A DNA stretch of 7,575 nucleotides from contig JAEYNH010000071.1 of the NCBI GenBank assembly GCA_023412655.1, forward strand, positions 1 to 7,575, in the 5' to 3' direction. Positions within the stretch are counted from its first letter, which is position 1. The number at the start of each line of letters is the position of its first letter. This DNA comes from Pseudomonadota bacterium. Its GTDB lineage: Bacteria > Pseudomonadota > Alphaproteobacteria > Caulobacterales > Caulobacteraceae. The notes below the pieces were generated by a model. The model saw only the letters and a program-made list of their open reading frames with translations, ran no database searches and was not told the DNA's origin. This document shows, in pieces, positions 1 through 5,880 of the stretch. Position numbers and translations under genes: made by a program.

Positions 1-13
1 CCGGGGGGGGGCG

Positions 14-34
14 CGGGGGGAGCGCCGGCCCCCG
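14..34 (-). terminator. GC-rich hairpin just downstream of purH (possible transcript end)
   Basis: On the minus strand, starting 13 nt past the purH TAG stop, the sequence can form a 6-bp stem (CGGGGG pairing with CCCCCG) around a 9-nt loop. No T-run follows; a C-rich stretch does. It is therefore not a classical intrinsic terminator. It could be a 3'-end hairpin or a Rho-dependent end, or simply a product of extreme GC content. The window ends 13 nt beyond it, so the downstream gene is unknown. Confidence 0.25.
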
Positions 35-47
35 TCCGGCCTGAAGG

Positions 48-1652
48 CTAGTGACGGAAGACGCGCACGCCGGTGAACACCATGGCGATGCCGCGTTCGT
101 CGGCGGCGGCGATCACCTTGTCGTCGCCGATCGAGCCGCCGGGCTGGATCACCGCCGTGCCGCCGGCGTCCGCCGCCTGGATCAGCCCATCCGGGAACGG
201 GAAGAAGGCTTCCGAGGCGCAGGCCGAGCCGGTCAGGTCGAGGCCGAAGTCGGCGGCGCGGAGCGCGGCGATGCGCGCGCTGTCCTTGCGGTTCATCTGC
301 CCGGCGCCGACGCCCAGGGTCTGGCCTTCCCGGGCGTAGACGATGGCGTTGGACTTCACGTGCTTGGCGATGGTGAAGGCGAACAGCATGTCCCGCACCT
401 CAGCCTCGGTGGGGGCGCGCTTGGTCACCACCCTCAGGTCGGCCGGGGTCAGGCGGGCGTTGTCGCGGCCCTGCACGAGGAAGCCGCCCGAAACCGACTT
501 GAAGGTCTCGCCGGCGGCCAGAGGGTCGGGGAGGCCGTCGGTCACCAGCAGGCGGACGTTCTTCTTCTTGCGGAACAGCTCGACAGCGTCCTCGTCGGCG
601 CCGGGGGCGATCACCACCTCGGTGAACACCTCAAGCACCTTGGCGGCGGTGGCCGCGTCGAGGCGGGTGTTCAGGGCCACGATGCCGCCGAAGGCGCTCA
701 CCGGGTCGCAGGCCAGCGCCCGCTCATAGGCCTCCACGAGGCTCCTGCCGGTGGCCACGCCGCACGGGTTGGCGTGCTTGATGATGGCGCAGGCCGGCTC
801 GGCGATGTCGGGGCCCTGCGGGGCGAACTCGGCTATCAGCTCGAAGGCCGCGTCGGTGTCGTTGATATTGTTGTAGCTGAGCTCCTTGCCCTGCAGCTGG
901 CGGGCGGTGGCCACCCCGACCCGCGGATTGGGGAAGCGGTAGAAGGCGGCCGCCTGATGCGGGTTCTCGCCATAGCGCATGGTCTGGACCAGCTCGCCGG
1001 AGATGGTCTTGCGGGCCGGGGCCCCTTCGCCCAGCTGGTTCGCGAACCAGCCGGAAATGGCCGCGTCATAGGCGGCGGTGCGCGCATAGGCCCGGGCGGC
1101 CAGCCGCTTGCGCAGCGCCAGGGAGGTCGTCCCGTCGGCGGCGATCTCGGCGATCGCCTCCTCCATGTCGGAAGGCTCGGTGCAGACGGCGACATAGCCG
1201 TGGTTCTTCGCCGCCGAGCGGATCATCGCCGGCCCGCCGATGTCGATGTTCTCCACCGCCGTCTCATAGTCGGCGCCCGCGGCCACCGTGGCTTCGAACG
1301 GGTAGAGGTTCACATAGACGAGGTCGATGACGCCGATGCCATGCTCGTCCATCGCCGCCTTGTGCTCGGCGGCGTCCCGGACGCCCAGCAGGCCGCCGTG
1401 GACGATGGGATGCAGGGTCTTCACCCGGCCGTCCATCATTTCCGGGAAGCCGGTCAGTTCGGAGATGTCCTTCACCGGCAGGCCGGCCTCGGCAATGGCC
1501 TTGCGGGTCCCGCCGGTGGAGACCAGTTCGACGCCCTTGGCCGCGAGCGCGCGGGCGAAGTCGACGAGCCCGGTCTTGTCCGAGACCGAGAGCAGGGCGC
1601 GGCGAACGGCCACGTGGTCGGGAGCAGGCGGGAAATCGGGGGCGGCGGGCAC
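48..1652 (-). CDS. purH: Bifunctional AICAR formyltransferase / IMP cyclohydrolase PurH
   Basis: PurH carries out the last two steps of de novo purine synthesis in the cytoplasm: formyl transfer from 10-formyl-THF to AICAR, then ring closure to IMP. I place the start at the GTG at 1652, giving 534 residues, because an AGGAG Shine-Dalgarno (1659-1663) sits 6 nt upstream and the family fold begins soon after. The frame stays open to an ATG at 1739, which would add 29 non-conserved residues with no ribosome site. Visible motifs, numbered from the GTG: the cyclohydrolase (MGS-like) domain with STGGT (45-49), MMDGRVKTLHP (72-82) and NIDIGGPAMIRSAAKN (135-150); then the transformylase domain with RYGENPHQ (226-233), SYNNIND (259-265), catalytic Lys-His in IKHANPCG (K292, H293), and an intact C-terminus ending TGVRVFRH. 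The length is normal for the family. It is the last leftward gene here, 115 nt after the heparinase-like gene, with stop TAG at 48-50. Confidence 0.97.
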   Translation of the reverse strand: MPAAPDFPPAPDHVAVRRALLSVSDKTGLVDFARALAAKGVELVSTGGTRKAIAEAGLPVKDISELTGFPEMMDGRVKTLHPIVHGGLLGVRDAAEHKAAMDEHGIGVIDLVYVNLYPFEATVAAGADYETAVENIDIGGPAMIRSAAKNHGYVAVCTEPSDMEEAIAEIAADGTTSLALRKRLAARAYARTAAYDAAISGWFANQLGEGAPARKTISGELVQTMRYGENPHQAAAFYRFPNPRVGVATARQLQGKELSYNNINDTDAAFELIAEFAPQGPDIAEPACAIIKHANPCGVATGRSLVEAYERALACDPVSAFGGIVALNTRLDAATAAKVLEVFTEVVIAPGADEDAVELFRKKKNVRLLVTDGLPDPLAAGETFKSVSGGFLVQGRDNARLTPADLRVVTKRAPTEAEVRDMLFAFTIAKHVKSNAIVYAREGQTLGVGAGQMNRKDSARIAALRAADFGLDLTGSACASEAFFPFPDGLIQAADAGGTAVIQPGGSIGDDKVIAAADERGIAMVFTGVRVFRH

Positions 1653-1767
1653 GGCGGACTCCTGGTTGCGGTTGAACGAGGGCCCAGGCGAGCGGCGGAC
1701 ATATGGTCCGTGCGCTCCCCGGTGGTCGCCCACCTTCATCGCCAGTCACGCGCGGATGAGCGGGGGA
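1653..1767 (-). promoter_or_regulatory. purH upstream region with Shine-Dalgarno and a small inverted repeat
   Basis: If purH starts at the GTG, these 115 nt lie between the heparinase-like stop and purH. They hold the AGGAG ribosome site at 1659-1663, a GACTC (GANTC) site at 1657-1661 that overlaps it, and an inverted repeat at 1696-1710 with 5-bp arms (CGGAC / GTCCG) around ATATG. The ATATG core is one of the few AT-rich patches nearby, so a purH promoter or operator could lie here. I see no convincing -35/-10 pair. Confidence 0.35.
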
Positions 1768-3504
1768 TTAGGCCTGCTGTTTCGGCGGGTCAACCTGGGC
1801 CGCGGCGGAAGAGAGCTTCCACCGCACGCGGGCGCCGGTGTCGGCCCGGGCCTGGCCGCGCAGGACGATCTGCTGGCTGCGCCGCAGTTCGCCGTCCTGG
1901 CAGTAGAACGACGGCTCCAGGGTCACCTCCAGGGCGTCGTTGCGCAGCCACCAGCCCGCCTCGTCGCCCTCGGGCTTGAGCAGCACGCTCCTGCGGTCCC
2001 GGGCGATCATGGCGCTGACCTCGGGGTGCAGATGGAAGCGGACGGCGAAGGGGATGAAACGGCGGTCCCGTTCTCCCGGCTTATCGCCAGGCGCCTGTAG
2101 CGCGGTGAACCGGTCCTCACCGCGCACTTCATCGGTGGCGGTATCGAGATAGAGCCGGCGTTCGTGGCGCAGGCCGAAGCGGCGGACCCATCCGTCGTAC
2201 GCCATCTCCAGCAGCACCGCGCCGGGCGCTTCGCGGCGCTCGGCCTGGACGAGGCCAGGCGCCCCGACCAGGCGCGGGCCCAGCACCGCCGCCGGGAACC
2301 CCCTGAGCGGAGCCTCACAGGCCTGGTCGCCGAGCGAGGCGGTGGAGGCGGCGTCCGCCACCCTCAGGGCCTGCGGGCCCGGACCTTCGGGCGACCAGCC
2401 CGAGCCGACGATCAGCCGCTTGCCGCCGCCCAACGCCTCCAGGGCGAGCGCCTGGCCACAGGCGGCGCTGCTCCAGGGGCCCGTCGCCGGCGGGGCGGCG
2501 TCCACCATGAGCTGGAGCCGGCGGCCTTCCAGGCGTTGGTAGCCGTTGCAGGAGGCCTGGATCGGGCGCTCGCCGGCCGCCTCATCCGCGCGGGCCGCGG
2601 CCACGTAGGGCGCGGCCACCGCCTCACCGCCCTGGAAGGCGGCGAGCCGTCCGTCGGACAGGGTGAAGAAGCGCACTGCCTCGGCCAGCCGGTCTATGGC
2701 CCGGGAGACGCCTTCCGGCGGCGGGCGGCCCAGCTGGGTCAGGGCCTCGTCCAGGGTGAGCAGATCGAACAGCAGCTCCAGCGCCGCCTGCGGGTTGCGG
2801 CTGGCGTGGCCGCCTCCCTCGGGCGCGGCGCGCTCCAATGCCCGCTCAAGCCGCCCCAGAGCCTGGTCCAGCAGTCCCTCGGCCGCCTGGCCCGAGAGGG
2901 CGCAAGCCCCGACCGCCGCGGCGCAGGCGCGCTCGGCGGCGCGCGCCTCGCCGCCGCCCTGGTCCAGTAGGGTGCGGACCTGACGGCCGAGGCTGGCCGC
3001 GATCCGGGCGGTTTCGGCGTCCGACGCCCCGGCGCAGATCGTCCGCGCGGCGCAGGCCAGGTTGAACACCCGGCGCTCCAGCACCTCGGGCCCCCAGGAG
3101 AAGCTGTTCCACAGCCCGAACACCCGCAGCCAGTCGAGGGTCAGCCGCAGGCCCTCCGTGACGCCCTCGCCGCCCGCCGCCAGGAGGTCGGGCATCCAGC
3201 CGAAGCGGTGCAGGGCGACGGCGAAGCGGCGGTCGGGGCTGGGTCGGTCCCAGGGGTCGCCTCGCGGTCCCATCGCAAGTGTCGAGCCGGCGAGGACGAA
3301 AGCGCCTGCCAGGATCCGCTTGCCCGCCTGGGGGTCCGCTGGGCGAAGGTCCCGCGGCTGGACGCCGAGGCCCGTCACCTTGGGCGCGCCCAGGCTCCAG
3401 CGGTAGGGCGGCGAGCCCAGCCATTCCTCACGCAGCCGCCGGTTGGTCCACGCACCGGCCGCCAGGGCCAGGGCGGCGCCGGGCGGACGGAGGCGAGACA
3501 TCAT
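1768..3504 (-). CDS. Heparinase II/III family protein, function unknown
   Basis: The protein has 578 residues, in the usual range for alphaproteobacterial heparinase II/III-like proteins. Family features visible: an N-terminal region with DPWDRPSPDRRFAVALHRFGWM (84-104) and WNSFSWGPEVLERR (132-145); a helical middle with SRNPQAALELLFDLLTLDEAL (235-255) and DGRLAAFQGG (284-293); and a beta-rich C-terminal part with GYQRLEGRRLQLMVD (321-335), LEALGGGKRLIVGSGW (355-370), RRFGLRHERRLYLD (431-444), RFHLHPEV (479-486) and QQIVLRG (534-540). Characterised relatives are polysaccharide lyases, but many housekeeping-linked members have no known substrate. No clear signal peptide is seen; residues 9-18 are hydrophobic but short. 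The His-containing stretch usual before the L-x-F-E strand reads SAACGQALALE (345-355) here, without His. The start is one of two adjacent ATGs (3504, 3501), 6 nt after the rpe stop and with no good Shine-Dalgarno, so translation is probably coupled to rpe. Family call solid; activity unknown. Confidence 0.87.
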   Translation of the reverse strand: MMSRLRPPGAALALAAGAWTNRRLREEWLGSPPYRWSLGAPKVTGLGVQPRDLRPADPQAGKRILAGAFVLAGSTLAMGPRGDPWDRPSPDRRFAVALHRFGWMPDLLAAGGEGVTEGLRLTLDWLRVFGLWNSFSWGPEVLERRVFNLACAARTICAGASDAETARIAASLGRQVRTLLDQGGGEARAAERACAAAVGACALSGQAAEGLLDQALGRLERALERAAPEGGGHASRNPQAALELLFDLLTLDEALTQLGRPPPEGVSRAIDRLAEAVRFFTLSDGRLAAFQGGEAVAAPYVAAARADEAAGERPIQASCNGYQRLEGRRLQLMVDAAPPATGPWSSAACGQALALEALGGGKRLIVGSGWSPEGPGPQALRVADAASTASLGDQACEAPLRGFPAAVLGPRLVGAPGLVQAERREAPGAVLLEMAYDGWVRRFGLRHERRLYLDTATDEVRGEDRFTALQAPGDKPGERDRRFIPFAVRFHLHPEVSAMIARDRRSVLLKPEGDEAGWWLRNDALEVTLEPSFYCQDGELRRSQQIVLRGQARADTGARVRWKLSSAAAQVDPPKQQA

Positions 3505-3510
3505 CCGGGC

Positions 3511-4170
3511 TTAGCCCCGGAGCGCGGCGATGTTGGCGGCGTACCGCTCAGGCCCGCCGCGGAAGACGGCCGAGCCGGCCACCAGGGCCGTGGCGCCGGC
3601 GGCGATGCACTGGGGCGCGGTCTCCGGCGTCACCCCGCCGTCGACCTCGAGGATGATGTCGGCGCCCGCCGCGTCGATCATCCGCCGCAAGGCTTCCACC
3701 TTGCGCAGCTGGGAGGAGATGAAGCTCTGGCCGCCGAAGCCCGGGTTCACGGACATCACCAGCACCAGGTCGATGTCCTCGAGGATCCACTGGATGGCCG
3801 AGGGATCGGTGGACGGGTTGAAGACCACGCCGGCCTTGGCGCCCAGCTCACGGATGCGGCGCAGGGTGCGATGCAGGTGCGGCCCGGCCTCGGGGTGAAC
3901 GCTGATGATGTCGGCCCCGGCGGCGCGGAACGCCTCCAGGTAGCTGTCCACTGGGGAGATCATCAGGTGGACGTCGAAGGGCAGGGTCGAATGCGGCCGC
4001 AGCGCCTTCACCACGTCCGGACCGATGGTGATGTTGGGCACGAAGTGGCCGTCCATCACGTCCACGTGCACCCAGTCGCACCCCGCCGCCTCGATGGCGC
4101 GCACCTCCTCGCCAAGCTTCGAGAAGTCCGACGCCAGGATCGAGGGCGCGATGATCGTCCGCTCCGCCAT
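3511..4170 (-). CDS. rpe: Ribulose-phosphate 3-epimerase
   Basis: Rpe interconverts D-ribulose 5-phosphate and D-xylulose 5-phosphate in the pentose phosphate pathway, linking NADPH production to ribose-5-phosphate for nucleotides. The 219-residue protein is a complete TIM barrel with all hallmarks: IAPSILASDF (7-16); VHVDVMDGHFVPN (34-46), giving metal ligands H35 and D37; DVHLMI (66-71) with H68; VNPGFGGQ (141-148); LEVDGGV (174-180) with catalytic and metal-binding D177; and the phosphate-binding GATALVAGSAVFRG near the end. The ATG at 4170 fits the family N-terminus exactly, yet no Shine-Dalgarno precedes it. A CATTAA hexamer lies 10 nt upstream, which hints at a very short leader. rsmB ends 79 nt upstream; the heparinase-like gene follows after 6 nt. 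Confidence 0.98.
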   Translation of the reverse strand: MAERTIIAPSILASDFSKLGEEVRAIEAAGCDWVHVDVMDGHFVPNITIGPDVVKALRPHSTLPFDVHLMISPVDSYLEAFRAAGADIISVHPEAGPHLHRTLRRIRELGAKAGVVFNPSTDPSAIQWILEDIDLVLVMSVNPGFGGQSFISSQLRKVEALRRMIDAAGADIILEVDGGVTPETAPQCIAAGATALVAGSAVFRGGPERYAANIAALRG

Positions 4171-4249
4171 GGGCGGGGTGTTAATGCGATGCGGCCCAAG
4201 AGGCTAGGGGGTCGGCGCCTGCCGGCCCCGTTTCGCCGCCTCCGAGGCG
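4171..4249 (-). promoter_or_regulatory. rsmB-rpe gap: hairpin and possible rpe -10 element
   Basis: Immediately after the rsmB TGA, the minus strand has an inverted repeat CGCCTC-G-GAGGCG (4237-4249). In RNA this would form a 5-bp stem with a 3-nt loop, and no T-run follows. Near the rpe end, a CATTAA hexamer (minus strand, 4186 to 4181) lies 10 nt before the rpe ATG and is the only AT-rich patch in the gap. I could not find a matching -35. One CTAG occurs at 4204-4207. Confidence 0.3.
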
Positions 4250-5557
4250 TCAGGCGCTGCGGCGCAAGCGGGCGATGAAGAAGCCGTCCGTGCCGCCCTC
4301 AAGGTGGTGCGGCAGGATGCGGAGCGTCCCGTCCGCCAGCCGGCTGGCCTCTGGCGCGCCGCCTTCCCCCGGGGCGACAGGCTCGACGCCGAACTCGGGC
4401 GTACGCTTGAGGAACGCCGCCACCTGGGCCTCGCCCTCCTCCGGTTCGAGGGAGCACACGCAGTAGACCAGCTGGCCGCCCGGCTTCACCCTACGGCCGG
4501 CGGCGTCCAGGAGCCGCGCCTGCAGGGCCGCGAGCTTGGGGACGTCGGCGGGGCTCGCCACCCACAGCACGTCGGGATGGCGGCGGTAGGTGCCCGTCGC
4601 CGAGCAGGGCGCATCCAGCAGCACCGCGTCGAAGCGGCGCCGGTCGGCCCATTGGGCGGCGTCGGCGTTGACCACCTCAGCGGAAAGGCCGGTGCGGGCC
4701 AGGTTCTCGGACACCCGCTTGAGGCGGCCCGGCGACTTGTCCACGGCGGTGACCCGGGCGCCCTCCGCGGCCAGCTGCAGCGTCTTGCCGCCTGGCGCCG
4801 CGCAGAGGTCGAGGGCGGTCTCGCCTTCCTTCACGTCCAGCAGCCGGGCGGGAATGGCGGCCGAGGCGTCCTGCACCCACCAGCGCCCCTCGGCGAAGCC
4901 TGGCCAACCAGAGACCTCGCCTTTCAGGCCGGCGCGCAGGCTTCCGCCCGGCAGGACCTGAGCCTCCAGCGCCGCCGCCAGGTCGGCGTCGGGCCCTTTG
5001 GGCGTCACGTCGGTGGCCGGCTCCTCGGCGATCAGGGCCGCCATGGCCCTGGCGGCTTCGGCGCCGAAGGCCGACCGCCAGCGGGCGGCGAGCCATTGCG
5101 GCGCCAGGAGGTCCGGATCGTCGATGGACGGCGGCTCCCGGGTGAGGCCGCGGAGCACAGCGTTGACCAGGCCCTTGAACGGCTGCCCGCCCTTCTGCCG
5201 GCCCGTCAGGTCCACCGTGGCCGAGACCGCCGCGTGCGCCGGGGTTTTCAGCACCAGCAGCTGGGCCGCGCCAAGACGCAGCACCTGGACGATCCGATCC
5301 GGCGGCGGCTTCTTCAGCCGCGCCTGCAGGGCGGCGTCGATGGGGCCGAGGTGGCGCAGGGTGGCCATGGCCAGGGCGCGGGCGAAGGCGCGGTCGCGGG
5401 GCTCCAGCCGGCCCAGGGCCGGATGCGTCAGGCCTTCCTCGAGGCCGGCGCGGCGCGACAGGGCGGCGTCGAGGAGATCGAGGGCAGCGGCGCGGGCGGG
5501 TTGGCCGGCGGCATCGGGAACAATGTCGGTCACGGCGCCCGCCTGCCCCGATCGCAC
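4250..5557 (-). CDS. rsmB: 16S rRNA (cytosine-967 C5) methyltransferase RsmB
   Basis: RsmB (Fmu/Sun) methylates C967 of 16S rRNA using S-adenosylmethionine. The 435-residue protein has the expected two parts: an N-terminal NusB-like helical domain (about 20-145, including PRDRAFARALAMATLRHL and LRLGAAQLLVLKTPAHAAV), then a Rossmann methyltransferase domain with the SAM site LDLCAAPGGKT (249-259), the acidic VDKS (272-275), motif IV DAPCSATGTYRRHPDVLW (315-332, C318) and motif VI VYCVCSLEPEEGE (364-376, catalytic C368). The two cysteines are the pair used by RNA m5C methyltransferases. The start is uncertain: GTG at 5557, or GTG eight codons later at 5533. Neither has a strong Shine-Dalgarno, though a GAGGG lies 12 nt before the first. 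Stop is TGA at 4250-4252. It is the first gene of the leftward block and divergent from the SDHAF4 gene. Confidence 0.96.
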   Translation of the reverse strand: MRSGQAGAVTDIVPDAAGQPARAAALDLLDAALSRRAGLEEGLTHPALGRLEPRDRAFARALAMATLRHLGPIDAALQARLKKPPPDRIVQVLRLGAAQLLVLKTPAHAAVSATVDLTGRQKGGQPFKGLVNAVLRGLTREPPSIDDPDLLAPQWLAARWRSAFGAEAARAMAALIAEEPATDVTPKGPDADLAAALEAQVLPGGSLRAGLKGEVSGWPGFAEGRWWVQDASAAIPARLLDVKEGETALDLCAAPGGKTLQLAAEGARVTAVDKSPGRLKRVSENLARTGLSAEVVNADAAQWADRRRFDAVLLDAPCSATGTYRRHPDVLWVASPADVPKLAALQARLLDAAGRRVKPGGQLVYCVCSLEPEEGEAQVAAFLKRTPEFGVEPVAPGEGGAPEASRLADGTLRILPHHLEGGTDGFFIARLRRSA

Positions 5558-5612
5558 CGCCCGCGCAAGCCCTCTCTTCGAGGCCCCACCGCACTCCAGG
5601 CCAACGGACCGT

Positions 5613-5624
5613 CCGCCGCGGCGG
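5613..5624. repeat. 12-bp perfect palindrome CCGCCGCGGCGG
   Basis: The palindrome reads identically on both strands and stops 1 nt before the GANTC-bearing inverted repeat. It could extend a cruciform or RNA hairpin in the rsmB leader, or belong to a protein-binding site. In DNA this GC-rich, short CCG/CGG palindromes also arise by chance. Confidence 0.5.
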
Positions 5625-5625
5625 C

Positions 5626-5643
5626 GAATCCAGGCATGGATTC
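5626..5643. repeat. Inverted repeat GAATCCA-N4-TGGATTC with a GANTC site in each arm
   Basis: Two perfect 7-bp arms flank the 4-bp spacer GGCA. Each arm contains a GANTC pentamer (GAATC at 5626-5630, GATTC at 5639-5643), the CcrM methylation target of Caulobacter and related alphaproteobacteria. The repeat ends 28 nt before the SDHAF4 ATG and overlaps the area where a -35 region would be expected. Its position and symmetry suggest an operator or a GcrA/CcrM-type regulated promoter, but that function is inference. Confidence 0.6.
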
Positions 5644-5658
5644 CGGCCCGCTGGCCCC

Positions 5659-5664
5659 TTAAAT
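5659..5664 (+). promoter_or_regulatory. Candidate -10 element for the SDHAF4 gene
   Basis: TTAAAT is the only AT-rich hexamer near this start and ends 7 nt before the ATG. Transcription would begin at or within a base or two of the A of the ATG, giving a leaderless mRNA. This agrees with the absence of any Shine-Dalgarno between 5650 and 5671. The -35 is not recognisable. Confidence 0.35.
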
Positions 5665-5671
5665 CGGGCGC

Positions 5672-5860
5672 ATGGAAGACACCCCGACCAACCCCGCACC
5701 GGAAAAGGCGCTATCACCGGCAGCGCAGCGCGCCCTGGCCGAGGCCGAAGCCCGCCGCAAGGCCGCCGAGGCCCTGCCGCCGGAAGAAGGCGGCCCCGCC
5801 GGCCCCGAGCCCACCCGCTTCGGGGACTGGGAGCGGAAGGGGATCGCTGTCGACTTCTAG
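5672..5860 (+). CDS. Succinate dehydrogenase assembly factor 4 family protein (DUF1674)
   Basis: This 62-residue protein ends in the signature of the SDHAF4/Sdh8 family (formerly DUF1674): a GGP at 40-42 leading into PEPTRFGDWERKGIAVDF (45-62), nearly the same as in the mitochondrial proteins. In eukaryotes SDHAF4 binds the flavinylated SdhA subunit and promotes its joining to SdhB during complex II assembly. The same role in this bacterium is a family-based inference. The N-terminal 38 residues are rich in Ala, Glu, Arg and Pro, probably flexible and helical (AAQRALAEAEARRKAAEAL), with no signal peptide or membrane segment. The gene stands alone, divergent from rsmB and convergent with pyrF (13 nt between stops), and no sdh genes are nearby. 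The start lacks a Shine-Dalgarno and may be leaderless. Stop is TAG. Confidence 0.93.
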   Translation: MEDTPTNPAPEKALSPAAQRALAEAEARRKAAEALPPEEGGPAGPEPTRFGDWERKGIAVDF

Positions 5861-5880
5861 GCCCTAGCGTCGTCTAGGCC
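5857..5880. repeat. CTAG cluster at the SDHAF4/pyrF convergent stops
   Basis: Three CTAG tetranucleotides lie within 21 nt (5857, 5864, 5874). The first two form the inverted repeat CTAGG-C-CCTAG (5857-5867), and CTAGGCC occurs twice as a direct repeat (5857-5863 and 5874-5880). The outer two contain the TAG stops of the two convergent genes. The inverted repeat is too tight to form a good RNA hairpin and no T-run is present, so I do not call a terminator. Confidence 0.45.

Larger units (their letters stand above)
5558..5671. promoter_or_regulatory. Divergent intergenic region between rsmB and SDHAF4
   Basis: This 114-nt region must hold the rightward SDHAF4 promoter and probably the leftward rsmB promoter. 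Three symmetric elements lie close together: GGAC-C-GTCC (5606-5614), a 12-bp perfect palindrome (5613-5624), and an 18-bp inverted repeat with GANTC in both arms (5626-5643). A TTAAAT hexamer at 5659-5664 ends 7 nt before the SDHAF4 ATG and would suit a -10 element. No good -35 is seen at the usual distance. On the opposite strand the same AT patch could serve rsmB, but the leader would then be about 95 nt. Confidence 0.5.

Noticed and set aside
51..1979. 642-codon open frame on the plus strand opposite purH
   Set aside because: It is fully antisense to a clear purH, its product is low-complexity (Gly, Ala, Arg, His) with no recognisable domain, and long open antisense frames are expected in 70% GC DNA.
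4237..4249. Inverted repeat after rsmB as an intrinsic terminator
   Set aside because: The stem is only 5 bp and no T-run follows; it is noted within the intergenic entry but not called a terminator.
3208..4278. 356-codon plus-strand frame across rpe and the heparinase-like gene
   Set aside because: It is antisense to two well-supported genes and its composition is typical of a shadow frame.
4304..5662. 452-codon plus-strand frame covering rsmB in antisense
   Set aside because: It mirrors the rsmB codon pattern, has no domain, and runs through the divergent promoter region. It is a GC-driven shadow frame.
4677..5717. 346-codon minus-strand frame overlapping rsmB in another frame
   Set aside because: It consists almost entirely of Arg, Gly, Pro and Ala, and rsmB in the main frame has all catalytic motifs.
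4998..5867. 289-codon plus-strand frame overlapping the SDHAF4 gene
   Set aside because: It runs antisense through rsmB and then out of frame over SDHAF4, whose own frame has the conserved signature.
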